Source: a virus. Taken from it: DNA of 38,034 nt. The notes under the pieces were generated by a model, which was not told the DNA's origin, did no database searches, and was given only the letters and a program-made list of their open reading frames with translations. The stretch covers positions 1 through 38,034 of the IMG/VR virus record IMGVR_UViG_3300026488_000007. One strand, 5' to 3'. The translations under genes were made by a program, and so were the position numbers. Of this stretch, positions 7,264 through 13,972 are shown in pieces; the first letter of the stretch is position 1, and each line of letters opens with the position of its first letter.

Positions 7264-7596
7264 ATGAATTACAAAGTAAGAATTAGAAGGGGATATTTTA
7301 ATTGGTTAAATCCTGATGAAGTTCAAATAAATCATTGGATAGGAATTTATGATGAAGAGAATGAAAAACCAATTAAAGTATTAAATGTAGATACGGATGA
7401 TGGAGATTATTTGTTTAGTAAACATGCAACACCTGAAGAAATAGCGGATGCTCTGCAAAATTATTTAAATAGTTATTTTACAACACAAAGGAAAGAAATT
7501 GAAGATATGATAAAGTTTTTAAGAGAACATTCAAAAGAATTATTAGAAAGCAAATTAAAAGAACTAAAAGATTTGGAAGAAAGAAAAGAAAAATGA
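7264..7596 (+). CDS. Hypothetical protein with C-terminal coiled coil, 110 aa
   Basis: The ATG at 7264 follows AAAGGAGGTGATAGA. Residues 1-60 look beta-rich (YKVRIRRGYFNWL, DGDYLFSKHAT). The C-terminal 40 residues are a strongly charged coiled coil (LLESKLKELKDLEERKEK). No family is recognised. Confidence 0.7.
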   Translation: MNYKVRIRRGYFNWLNPDEVQINHWIGIYDEENEKPIKVLNVDTDDGDYLFSKHATPEEIADALQNYLNSYFTTQRKEIEDMIKFLREHSKELLESKLKELKDLEERKEK

Positions 7597-7628
7597 TTAA
7601 ATGAACAAACTCATTAAAGGGTGATAAT

Positions 7629-7754
7629 ATGAAATTGAAAGATTTTGTTGATTTTATTTCAGAAAAAGGTAAGTTTAAAGTGTTTGGTTATTATAAAAAT
7701 TACACATTGTATTTTAGGCGTGATGATGGATGTTTATTTACTTTTAGGGGGTGA
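7629..7754 (+). CDS. Hypothetical protein, 41 aa
   Basis: The ATG at 7629 follows AAAGGGTGATAAT. The very short protein has a helix (KDFVDFISEKG) and beta-like strands (KVFGYYKNYTLYF). Its stop lies in the AGGGGGTGAAAAACA ribosome site of the next gene, which supports that it is translated. No family is recognised. Confidence 0.6.
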   Translation: MKLKDFVDFISEKGKFKVFGYYKNYTLYFRRDDGCLFTFRG

Positions 7755-7760
7755 AAAACA

Positions 7761-8111
7761 ATGAAAAAATATCCAATCGTAGTTGATTGTAGATTTTGGA
7801 TTTGGGATAAATCAATTAAAGGAAACGAGCATTTACAGAAATTAAAGGCGTTAGGTGGGTTTATTGATGAAGATGATGATAAAAGCAGTAGAGAATGGAT
7901 TGTAAAAGACAAAAAAGGGATTAGAAAATATTTTCAAGGGCGGTTTTTAATGGATGGTAGGGATTTACAGCAACTTTTAGAACTTTTATTACATCCGAGC
8001 ATTCATGAGTTAGATTTAAAGTATTTTGATATTCAGAAAAAAGAAGAGAAAATAATAGCACTACCAACAGGTGAAGAAAATGAAAGTGATGAGTTTGAAG
8101 AAGATTTATGA
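7761..8111 (+). CDS. Hypothetical protein with acidic tail, 116 aa
   Basis: The ATG at 7761 follows AGGGGGTGAAAAACA. The start is beta-like (YPIVVDCRFWIWD), the middle is helical, and the last 15 residues are almost all acidic (EENESDEFEEDL). The acidic tail overlaps the start of the next gene by 32 bases. No family is recognised. Confidence 0.7.
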   Translation: MKKYPIVVDCRFWIWDKSIKGNEHLQKLKALGGFIDEDDDKSSREWIVKDKKGIRKYFQGRFLMDGRDLQQLLELLLHPSIHELDLKYFDIQKKEEKIIALPTGEENESDEFEEDL

Positions 8112-8445
8112 GAAAACAACAGATAAGAAATTAAAAGAAGAAATGTATAAGTTAGGGTTTCAATTCATTGACAACATTCACTACAAAACATTTTTAAAGG
8201 CGTTGGAAATTCTGAAAGGATTAGAGACAACAGAAGCTTATATAGGGAATTTAAAAAAGAGATTTAAAGGTATTCAATGGCAAAAGATATTAGGGATAAT
8301 GTTAGATTTTGGTTGGATTAGTCAAGTCAAGATTAAGAACAAATTATATTTTGTTTGGAATGCTTCCACGAGAAAGGTTTATGATATTTTAAAAAGGTGG
8401 GATAATGAAAAGGAAAAAGGCACAAGTTTTACCAACAAAAACTGA
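8080..8445 (+). CDS. Probable winged-helix DNA-binding protein, 121 aa
   Basis: The ATG at 8080 follows AGGTGAAGAAA. The C-terminal half has a winged-helix look: helices (FKGIQWQKILGIMLDFGW), then a beta wing (KIKNKLYFVWNASTRKV) and a final helix. It overlaps the gene on each side. A transcription regulator of the virus is a likely role, but target and family are unknown. Confidence 0.6.
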   Translation: MKVMSLKKIYEKTTDKKLKEEMYKLGFQFIDNIHYKTFLKALEILKGLETTEAYIGNLKKRFKGIQWQKILGIMLDFGWISQVKIKNKLYFVWNASTRKVYDILKRWDNEKEKGTSFTNKN

Positions 8446-8656
8446 ATTAGATATAATTTTAGAAGTAGGCAAAAAGCAGATAACAATGAAGCAATTAAGA
8501 AAGAAATTTGGTGAAAGTGTTTACAAGTTTATATTCAGATTGAAGAATAAGAATTATCTTGGATTAATTAGGATTAACAAGAACACAACGAATGTAGTGT
8601 TAACAAAGAAAAGCAAAGAGTTATTAGAATGGATTGAGAGGTGGAATGATGGATGA
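8405..8656 (+). CDS. Small winged-helix-type protein, 83 aa
   Basis: The ATG at 8405 follows AAAAGGTGGGATA inside the end of the previous gene. The order is helix (TKTELDIILEVGKK), turn and recognition helix (TMKQLRKKFGESVYKFIFRL), then a wing (LGLIRINKNTTNVVLTKK) and a final helix. This is a minimal winged helix-turn-helix, typical of archaeal and viral repressors. Two such genes in tandem suggest a regulatory pair. Confidence 0.65.
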   Translation: MKRKKAQVLPTKTELDIILEVGKKQITMKQLRKKFGESVYKFIFRLKNKNYLGLIRINKNTTNVVLTKKSKELLEWIERWNDG

Positions 8657-9113
8657 TAAAACAGAAAAGTTTATAAAGCAGTTTTTGAATTATGCAAATT
8701 TATATTCAGCAACAGGTTGGAGTTTATTTAAAGACAACTTATGGATTATTTATCAGAGTAAACCACATCAGTTCAGAGCATTAATGACAAATCTTAATTT
8801 AAAGACCAAACCACATTTCAGAGTGATGTTAGATTTAAATCATAAGTCTTTATCATGGATTGATGAAAAAGTTGATTTATTTAATGTGATTGATGATACA
8901 AGATATCTGAGCGAATTAGAACCAATTAAATCAGTTCCAAAGAAGTATTTAAATTATTTAAAGCGTGAAAAGAAGTGGTTAAGTAAATCAGAATATAGTT
9001 TTTACACAGCAATTTATAACAGGAGTTATTCTGTGTTAGTGGTAAAATTTAAACATAAGAAACTACCTTTTAAAGGGTTATGGATTGTGGGGTTGGAGAG
9101 GGACTATGCTTAA
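8649..9113 (+). CDS. Hypothetical protein, 154 aa
   Basis: The second ATG (8649) is chosen because it sits five bases after GAGGTGGA; ATG at 8646 is too close. It is the last gene of the operon. The basic, aromatic-rich alpha/beta protein has WIIYQSKPHQFRALM and VLVVKFKHKKLPFKGLWIVG near the ends. No family is recognised. A strong stem-loop straddles its stop codon. Confidence 0.7.
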   Translation: MDDKTEKFIKQFLNYANLYSATGWSLFKDNLWIIYQSKPHQFRALMTNLNLKTKPHFRVMLDLNHKSLSWIDEKVDLFNVIDDTRYLSELEPIKSVPKKYLNYLKREKKWLSKSEYSFYTAIYNRSYSVLVVKFKHKKLPFKGLWIVGLERDYA

Positions 9114-9128
9114 ATCTCTCTCCAACCC
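9090..9128 (+). terminator. Stem-loop at the end of the small-gene operon
   Basis: GGGTTGGAGAG (9090-9100) pairs perfectly with CTCTCCAACCC (9118-9128), with the stop codon of gene 8649-9113 in the loop. The sequence after it is T-rich (TTCTTTCTTG). It could be a terminator or a 3-prime stabilising structure. Confidence 0.55.
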
Positions 9129-9262
9129 TGAATTCTTTCTTGTAGACATATCTAAAACATGCTCTCAGAGGCATTCAGAAGCTCTCTGATGAATTTTTGA
9201 AGCAAAATAGACTAATTATACTACTTTTTCTCAAAAATCGCTCAGAAAGGCTCTAATTAAAT

Positions 9263-9312
9263 ATGATTAAAATGTTTAATCATTTATGGAAAAATACCAT
9301 AAAATTATGGTA
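9263..9312. repeat. Two short perfect inverted repeats
   Basis: ATGATTAAA-ATG-TTTAATCAT at 9263-9283 has 9-bp arms. TACCATA-AAAT-TATGGTA at 9295-9312 has 7-bp arms. Both could be operator sites or RNA hairpins. Confidence 0.6.
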
Positions 9313-9404
9313 AAAAATGTAACTATATAGACAAAATTGTAACAACTGAGATACAAATGTATCAAATTTGTGCTGTTCTTATGATTAATTATTTAATTAA
9401 TTAA

Positions 9405-9440
9405 AAATAAATTTTTATTAATATAAATAAAAATTTATTT
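9405..9440. repeat. 15-bp inverted repeat with 6-base loop
   Basis: AAATAAATTTTTATT (9405-9419) is perfectly complementary to AATAAAAATTTATTT (9426-9440). It lies in an AT-only tract next to TCACATGATAAATTAATTAA, similar to the GC island context at 3228-3245. Confidence 0.6.
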
Positions 9441-9478
9441 ATTTGATGTATCACATGATAAATTAATTAATTAAAATA

Positions 9479-9513
9479 AAATTATATATGTTAAATTTTA
9501 ACATATATAATTT
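9479..9513. repeat. 35-bp perfect palindrome
   Basis: The 17-base arms AAATTATATATGTTAAA and TTTAACATATATAATTT flank a single central T at 9496. The right arm runs into the ACCGTTTAGGTTAA motif on the minus strand (9512-9525). It may be a binding site for a dimeric replication or repressor protein, or a cruciform. Confidence 0.7.
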
Positions 9514-9525
9514 AACCTAAACGGT
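9512..9525 (-). promoter_or_regulatory. ACCGTTTAGGTTAA motif
   Basis: On the minus strand this 14-mer differs at one base from ACCGTTAAGGTTAA at 1494-1507. Shared occurrence in both control regions suggests one viral or host protein binds both. Confidence 0.5.
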
Positions 9526-9587
9526 AGAATATCTGATAATATATTAATAAATTGAATAACTTTAAGAATAAAATTAAATAAGAATTA

Positions 9588-9627
9588 GGAGAGAGAAGGA
9601 TTAAAGATATATTTTCCTTCTCTCTCC
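9588..9627 (-). ncRNA. Strong 13-bp hairpin in a possible leftward non-coding transcript
   Basis: GGAGAGAGAAGGA (9588-9600) pairs perfectly with TCCTTCTCTCTCC (9615-9627) across a 14-base loop. A minus-strand promoter at 9660-9678 would start RNA near 9635, just upstream of this hairpin. No leftward ORF follows before gene 8649-9113 is reached in antisense. A structured non-coding or antisense RNA is possible (inference). Confidence 0.35.
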
Positions 9628-9659
9628 CTCTCCCCTTATTATAATATTAATATTATAAC

Positions 9660-9678
9660 TCATATATAAATATTTCTG
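9660..9678 (-). promoter_or_regulatory. Leftward promoter without a downstream gene
   Basis: Read leftwards it is CAGAAATATTTATATATGAG, closely matching the terS promoter core CAGAAAAATTTATATATGAG. It forms the left arm of a 17-bp perfect inverted repeat (9662-9678 with 9689-9705). No gene lies leftward within 500 bases. Confidence 0.6.
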
Positions 9679-9688
9679 TCAAAATCGT

Positions 9689-9707
9689 CAGAAATATTTA
9701 TATATCA
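9689..9707 (+). promoter_or_regulatory. Promoter of the operon 9770-17619
   Basis: CAGAAATATTTATATATCA faces right and is followed by CATATAATATATTAA. Transcription is expected to start near 9727, placing the 8-bp GAAA-loop hairpin at the very 5-prime end of the mRNA. Confidence 0.75.
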
Positions 9708-9727
9708 CTTCTGACATATAATATATT

Positions 9728-9747
9728 AACCACAAGAAATTGTGGTT
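9728..9747 (+). promoter_or_regulatory. GAAA-tetraloop hairpin at predicted mRNA 5-prime end
   Basis: AACCACAA-GAAA-TTGTGGTT forms a perfect 8-bp stem capped by a GNRA tetraloop. It lies at the expected transcription start and 22 bases before the first ATG (9770). It may protect the transcript or regulate translation. Confidence 0.55.
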
Positions 9748-9769
9748 TGAATTGTTTGAGGTGAATAAG

Positions 9770-10228
9770 ATGGCAAACATGGAAAGAATATATCTAAGCA
9801 ATTTGGTTGGTAAGACAATTGAATGTGTGTATGACAAACTATATGACAACAAGAATGGACATAAACAAATAAGAATTAAAGTGGATGGAGAAGATGACAA
9901 AATTTTGGTGTTGAATGACAATGAAGCAAAGTTTTTTGGAAATTTGTTCAGAAAAGGAAACAGATTGCAGGTTTACAAGAACAAGAAAGGATTTGCTAAT
10001 GTGAAATTAGTTGGTAAGCAAGAGGATTTAAGAAATGTTCAGAAAAAAGAAGCAAATGGAAAGAAACAACAAAAGAGAACAATTTCAGAAGCGTATATGA
10101 GAGCAGTTTTAAGGAATTCTATTAAACAGCTTAAAGCAGAATTAGAGAAATCTCTTTTAGAGAAAGGTTTTGATAGAGATGCAGTTGATAAAATGTTTAA
10201 ATACATCGATGAACATGTGAGTTATTAA
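9770..10228 (+). CDS. Possible OB-fold single-strand-binding-like protein, 152 aa
   Basis: The ATG at 9770 follows TTGAGGTGAATAAG and is the first gene of the long operon. Residues 10-82 look like a five-strand barrel (VGKTIECVYDK, HKQIRIKVDGED, KILVLND, NRLQVYKNKKGFANVKLV). The C-terminal half is basic and helical (ISEAYMRAVLRNSIKQLKAE). First position before DNA-metabolism genes and the barrel-like pattern suggest a single-strand DNA-binding protein. There is no decisive motif, so this is an inference. Confidence 0.6.
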   Translation: MANMERIYLSNLVGKTIECVYDKLYDNKNGHKQIRIKVDGEDDKILVLNDNEAKFFGNLFRKGNRLQVYKNKKGFANVKLVGKQEDLRNVQKKEANGKKQQKRTISEAYMRAVLRNSIKQLKAELEKSLLEKGFDRDAVDKMFKYIDEHVSY

Positions 10229-10255
10229 TAATATAATTTTAAAGGGGTGAATGAA

Positions 10256-10618
10256 ATGAGGATAACAGCAGAAACCATATTGGAGGAAATTTACGGATTA
10301 AACATAGAAGAGATTTTGAAACTCGATGAATTATGTAAGAAACACAATGTTGCTTGGTATGAATTGTTTTATTGGGAAGAAGACATGTGGGATTTGGCAA
10401 TGGATTATTTCATCAAGAAATACAACTTAAAACCAAAGACAAAATGGAGAAAAGATTTAAGTATGGTGTTTTTGAACTATTCACCAACAAGTAGTAAGGA
10501 AAGGTATTTGGAATCTAGGAGTAAAGTTGCTGATGACAATGAAATCCAAAAGATATTAAACAAAGCAGAACCTTTAACTACTAAGAAGATAGTTGAATTG
10601 ATTGAGGTGAAAAAATGA
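10256..10618 (+). CDS. Hypothetical helical protein, 120 aa
   Basis: The ATG at 10256 follows AAAGGGGTGAATGAA. The product is mostly helical and rich in W, Y and acidic residues (WYELFYWEEDMWDLAMDYF). Its stop overlaps the next start (ATGA). No family is recognised. Confidence 0.7.
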   Translation: MRITAETILEEIYGLNIEEILKLDELCKKHNVAWYELFYWEEDMWDLAMDYFIKKYNLKPKTKWRKDLSMVFLNYSPTSSKERYLESRSKVADDNEIQKILNKAEPLTTKKIVELIEVKK

Positions 10619-10830
10619 ACAAGGTTCAAATTTATCAAGGACTGACTACTTTTTGGGAAGAAATCCAAGATTTAAAGGCTTTTGTTGCTGATAAGATTGA
10701 TGATGTGGTGTATTTAAAGAGTGAATTAGAGAAGTTAAAAAAGTCTATTGATAATCTGAACAAGGGAATGTTTGATATGTTAGAACAGATTGTTGAAGAT
10801 TTAGATAGGGAAACAGAGGTGAAACAATGA
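10615..10830 (+). CDS. Small coiled-coil protein, 71 aa
   Basis: The ATG at 10615 overlaps the previous stop and follows GAGGTGAAAAA. A heptad pattern is visible from residue 22 to the end (VVYLKSELEKLKKSIDNLNK). It also overlaps the next start by four bases, so three genes are coupled in a row. No family is recognised. Confidence 0.7.
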   Translation: MNKVQIYQGLTTFWEEIQDLKAFVADKIDDVVYLKSELEKLKKSIDNLNKGMFDMLEQIVEDLDRETEVKQ

Positions 10831-11063
10831 ATTTACCTGAGCATAAAGTTATTGAAATGTCAAAGGATTTGATACATCAAGTAAGGACACACATGGTTTT
10901 AGAGAAGGATAGTAAAGGCAGATTAAAACCAAAGGTTTCAGTTGAGATTACGAGAGAAACTCATGAAGGAGATATTGAAGTATTGAAGCAGATGATATTT
11001 GAGCAATTAGATGTCTCAAAAGAAGCGATTGAACAAAAGATGGTTGAATTAGAATTGGAGTGA
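10827..11063 (+). CDS. Hypothetical protein, 78 aa
   Basis: The ATG at 10827 overlaps the previous stop and follows GAGGTGAAACA. It has a helix, a strand pair (HMVLEKDSKGRLKPKVSVEI) and a final acidic helix. No family is recognised. Confidence 0.7.
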   Translation: MNLPEHKVIEMSKDLIHQVRTHMVLEKDSKGRLKPKVSVEITRETHEGDIEVLKQMIFEQLDVSKEAIEQKMVELELE

Positions 11064-11068
11064 TAAAA

Positions 11069-11227
11069 ATGAAATATTTTGGTGGTTGGGTTTTAGGGGA
11101 TTTGGTAAGAGAAATGAATGAGTTAAAGCAAGAAATTAAGAAATTGAAGCAAGAGATAGAATATTTAAAGGGGTTAAATAAAGATAAGATTGAGGAAGAT
11201 TTGGTTAAGGAATGGTCAATATATTAG
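11069..11227 (+). CDS. Small coiled-coil protein, 52 aa
   Basis: The ATG at 11069 follows GGAGTGATAAAA. A continuous coiled coil covers residues 11-37 (LVREMNELKQEIKKLKQEIE). It ends with TAG at 11225, just before the GAGGTGATTGAA site of the next gene. No family is recognised. Confidence 0.65.
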   Translation: MKYFGGWVLGDLVREMNELKQEIKKLKQEIEYLKGLNKDKIEEDLVKEWSIY

Positions 11228-11238
11228 AGGTGATTGAA

Positions 11239-11502
11239 ATGTCAAATACATTAGCTAAATTTGTTTCAAACAATGAAGGTAATTCAAAGATGTATGTAAC
11301 AGCATTTGTAGGACATAAAGGAGATAAGAGTGTTCAATTCACAATAGGTGATGATTATTTTTGTATGACTTCACAGCAAGTCGAAGTATTGATTAACATA
11401 TTACAGAAGAGATTACAGGAAGTTGAAGGTTATAATCCAACTGAGAGTGATTTAGGTTTACTTGTTTATCCAAATGGTTTTGTTGAATATGAAAAAGAGT
11501 GA
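11239..11502 (+). CDS. Hypothetical protein, 87 aa
   Basis: The ATG at 11239 follows the canonical GAGGTGATTGAA site. It has beta strands (KMYVTAFVGHKGDKSVQFTI), then a helix (QQVEVLINILQKRLQEV), then a short strand end. The layout recalls small alpha/beta phage proteins often called hypothetical. No family is recognised. Confidence 0.7.
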   Translation: MSNTLAKFVSNNEGNSKMYVTAFVGHKGDKSVQFTIGDDYFCMTSQQVEVLINILQKRLQEVEGYNPTESDLGLLVYPNGFVEYEKE

Positions 11503-11507
11503 TTAAA

Positions 11508-11732
11508 ATGACTGACAGAGAAATATATATGGTTTTTCAAAACATAAAGAATTTAGTTAAATTAAAATCAGAAGAGGACAAAGATATTTTAGAATTTTAT
11601 AATGGTTCGATTGTTTTGGATCACAAAAATAAAGCAATCAGATTTTTTGATGAATTAGATGGTGAAGTTTGTGTTTTAGATTTTGAATTATTGAAAAGAT
11701 TGTTTGATAAAGGAGGTGATAAAGATGAATGA
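11508..11732 (+). CDS. Hypothetical acidic protein, 74 aa
   Basis: The ATG at 11508 follows GAGTGATTAAA in the end of the previous gene. The product is acidic, with an N-terminal helix and strands (GSIVLDHKNKAIRFFDELD). Its last codons include GGAGGTGATAAAG, the ribosome site of the next gene. No family is recognised. Confidence 0.7.
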   Translation: MTDREIYMVFQNIKNLVKLKSEEDKDILEFYNGSIVLDHKNKAIRFFDELDGEVCVLDFELLKRLFDKGGDKDE

Positions 11733-12108
11733 AAAGAAGTTTAATAAAACAATACATGATTTTATGAAAAAAACAAACAATTTAAACAAAGTTTTGATGG
11801 ATATTGAAGAAATGTTATATGATTTTTTAGAAAATGAACCAATAGTGTTAGATAGTTATTTAGCAACCGAATGTGATATTAAACTGAATGCATTGAAGTT
11901 TGATATTGATGTTTATGTGAATAGAAGAGATTTAATGTCTTTTACAGCATTAAGTACATTTTTTAAAAGGATTGAGGAAATATTTAGTAAATTATTTAAA
12001 GGGTTAGAAGTAACTTTGAGTGACATTAACATTAAAAAAGATGAGGATTCAGATGATATAGATTATTGTATAAACTTTGTGGTTTATGTGAATTTGTTTG
12101 ATATGTAA
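11725..12108 (+). CDS. Hypothetical protein, 127 aa
   Basis: The ATG at 11725 follows AAAGGAGGTGATAAAG and overlaps the previous gene by eight bases. Helical N-terminal half (NNLNKVLMDIEEMLYDFLEN) and a C-terminal part with alternating strands and acidic loops. No catalytic motif and no recognised family. Confidence 0.7.
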   Translation: MNEKKFNKTIHDFMKKTNNLNKVLMDIEEMLYDFLENEPIVLDSYLATECDIKLNALKFDIDVYVNRRDLMSFTALSTFFKRIEEIFSKLFKGLEVTLSDINIKKDEDSDDIDYCINFVVYVNLFDM

Positions 12109-12123
12109 ACAAGAGTGATCAAA

Positions 12124-12297
12124 ATGGTTGAACCGATAGTTTATTGGGTTCATATGTTGATTAAATTTGATCCAATAACAGAGAAATCAAAAGTGATTAA
12201 GAGTTACACTACAATGGTTAAGAAGGATGTTGATGATGAGAAGGAGGAAGTAATTAAACTTCCTAAATCAGTTAATCTTGGTGAAGTTGAATTGTAA
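12124..12297 (+). CDS. Hypothetical protein, 57 aa
   Basis: The ATG at 12124 follows AGAGTGATCAAA. The short protein has a hydrophobic first strand (PIVYWVHMLIKFD) and a charged, likely disordered end. No family is recognised. Confidence 0.6.
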   Translation: MVEPIVYWVHMLIKFDPITEKSKVIKSYTTMVKKDVDDEKEEVIKLPKSVNLGEVEL

Positions 12298-12309
12298 GAG
12301 GTGATTGAA

Positions 12310-12636
12310 ATGGCATATTATGAGATTGATTTATCAAAGATGAAAGTAAGTTTTGAAATAAAACAAATTGACACTCTCTTTTTTGATGTGTCTGTTTTTG
12401 ATTTGAAATTAAGGAAAAATGTTGTTGAAGTGAAATTTTTTGATCATGAACTGCTGGTTGTGGAGTTTATGGATAATAAACCAGCAGAGTTATTTTATGT
12501 ATGGTTAAGCAATAAACCATTGAAAGAACAATTTAGTGTTTTATTGGATATGGTTGCTAAGTATTATGAAAAAAAATATGTTGAACCCGCAAGAAAATTA
12601 TTGAAGCGATTGAGGGGTGACAGAAATGAAAGTTGA
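12310..12636 (+). CDS. Hypothetical protein, 108 aa
   Basis: The ATG at 12310 follows GAGGTGATTGAA. It has beta-rich N-terminal 70 residues (SFEIKQIDTLFFDVSVFDLK, ELLVVEF) and a basic C-terminal helix (ARKLLKRLRGDR). No family is recognised. It overlaps the next gene by 11 bases. Confidence 0.7.
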   Translation: MAYYEIDLSKMKVSFEIKQIDTLFFDVSVFDLKLRKNVVEVKFFDHELLVVEFMDNKPAELFYVWLSNKPLKEQFSVLLDMVAKYYEKKYVEPARKLLKRLRGDRNES

Positions 12637-12955
12637 TGAATACATTAAATTAACACAAAAGGATTGGAAAGATTTCAAGAAACCAGAAACCTTTGAAGAA
12701 GCGATTGAATTCCTTGATTTTGTGAACATCAGAGGAGAAGACCCACAATGGAGTATTCAATATTATGGTTTTGGAGAGCATTTCACATTTTGGAGTGGTT
12801 ATGGTGGATTTATTGATTTTGGAATTGATAATGGAACGGCTATAAATTGGGAACGAATGAAGGAAATTATCATAGAATCAGCACAAGCACTTTATGATGA
12901 TATTAAAGAGAATAGACCACATTTATTTGAAGGTGATAGCAATGGTGAATCCTGA
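12626..12955 (+). CDS. Hypothetical protein, 109 aa
   Basis: The ATG at 12626 follows GAGGGGTGACAGAA. It is an acidic, tryptophan-rich protein with a glycine/aromatic centre (WSIQYYGFGEHFTFWSGYGG) suggesting a beta sheet, and a C-terminal helix. It overlaps the next start by 14 bases. No family is recognised. Confidence 0.7.
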   Translation: MKVDEYIKLTQKDWKDFKKPETFEEAIEFLDFVNIRGEDPQWSIQYYGFGEHFTFWSGYGGFIDFGIDNGTAINWERMKEIIIESAQALYDDIKENRPHLFEGDSNGES

Positions 12956-13304
12956 ACCTTTGAATTTAAATATTCAACTTAAAGCAAACCTAACATATAA
13001 ATAGGGAAATGAGTATGATTTTATAAATTTCAAAAAAGGCTACGAAAAAGGTTTTAGTGAAGCACAAAAAGTGATTTTAAAGATAGTCAAGCAACGAATA
13101 AAATCTGCATGTAAATTTTATTTGAGATATAAAGACAGACCTGATTTACTTGAAAAAGAGCAAAAGGATTTGATTGATTATGATGCTTGGGATTTTAGAT
13201 ACCATACTTTTGTGATTTCAAGAGGTAATCGGGCTATTGAATATAATGAATGGCTTTTTGAGTTGGCTTTCAAAGATGTGCTTGATGGAGGTGATGAAAA
13301 ATGA
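12942..13304 (+). pseudogene. Small gene interrupted by an in-frame TAG at codon 21
   Basis: The ATG at 12942 follows GAAGGTGATAGCA and reads 20 codons to TAG at 13002-13004. The same frame then continues without another stop to 13304, giving 121 codons in all. The sequence after TAG (GNEYDFINFKKGYEKGFSEA) looks like normal protein, and the downstream part has no good start of its own; the first is a GTG at 13071 without a clear ribosome site. It overlaps the methyltransferase start (ATGA). Options are a point mutation, stop readthrough, pyrrolysine or suppressor decoding, or an assembly error. TAG ends other genes here, so general reassignment is unlikely. Confidence 0.55.
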
Positions 13305-13972
13305 GTTGGAAAGATAATTTTCCTAAAGAAAATAGATACTTTGAGACTGATAATGGAATCTTGTATTGTGGAGATGCAGGCGAAATATTACAACAGCTAC
13401 CTGACGAAAGTATTGATTTAGTTTTGACTGATCCTCCTTATCTTAAAAAATATTTATATACTTATGATTATCTTGCAAATTATTGCCCTAAAATAATGAA
13501 GAATGGTGCATCATTATTAATGATTGTAGGTCATTATGCTTTGCCTAACATTATAGAAAAATTTAAAAGGAAACTGAAATATAGGTGGATATTTTGTATG
13601 AATCAAGAAGATGGAAAGCATTCAAGAATGGCTATGGGGATAGAAGTTATGTGGAAACCTATTTTGTGGTATGTAAAAAGAGCCTACCCTAATGGCAGAG
13701 GTTTTATAAAAGATATGTTGAAGATTACAAAACCTGACGGTATTAAAAAAGAATATCATAAATGGCAACAAAGTGAACAATGGGCAGAGTTTTTTATTAC
13801 TAAATTGACTTTTAGTAGTCAGGATATTATACTTGACCCTTATTTTGGAGCAGGAACGGTTGGTGTAGTCAGTGAAAAGTTAAATAGAAGATGGATAGGT
13901 ATAGAAATAAATCCTGAATATTGTGAGATTGCTAAACAAAGAATATTAAATTTAAAAGGTGATAAAAAATGA
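13301..13972 (+). CDS. DNA methyltransferase (amino type, N6-adenine or N4-cytosine)
   Basis: This is an S-adenosylmethionine-dependent methyltransferase of 223 aa that would modify viral or host DNA. Motif IV DPPY is at residues 44-47 after an N-terminal segment ending DLVLT. The SAM-binding motif I is DPYFGAGT at about 179-186, near the C-terminus. The order IV then I is the circularly arranged beta-type seen in many type II and orphan phage enzymes. No restriction enzyme lies beside it, so an anti-restriction or regulatory role is likely (inference). It starts at an ATGA overlap with GGAGGTGATGAAAA. The target base and site cannot be told from sequence alone. Confidence 0.92.
   Translation: MSWKDNFPKENRYFETDNGILYCGDAGEILQQLPDESIDLVLTDPPYLKKYLYTYDYLANYCPKIMKNGASLLMIVGHYALPNIIEKFKRKLKYRWIFCMNQEDGKHSRMAMGIEVMWKPILWYVKRAYPNGRGFIKDMLKITKPDGIKKEYHKWQQSEQWAEFFITKLTFSSQDIILDPYFGAGTVGVVSEKLNRRWIGIEINPEYCEIAKQRILNLKGDKK

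Larger units (their letters stand above)
9114..9769. other. Non-coding control region dense in inverted repeats
   Basis: No ORF with a ribosome site is seen on either strand. Perfect inverted repeats occur at 9263-9283, 9295-9312, 9405-9440, 9479-9513, 9588-9627, 9662-9705 and 9728-9747. The ACCGTTTAGGTTAA motif on the minus strand at 9512-9525 matches the repeats at 1494-1579. Two promoters lie back to back at 9660-9707. The region could contain an origin, operators and a leftward non-coding RNA. Confidence 0.6.

Noticed and set aside
12942-13304. Genome-wide TAG reassignment
   Set aside because: TAG ends other genes at sensible places (for example 11225-11227, 16339-16341 and the chaperone stop at 30593-30595), so only a local effect is considered.
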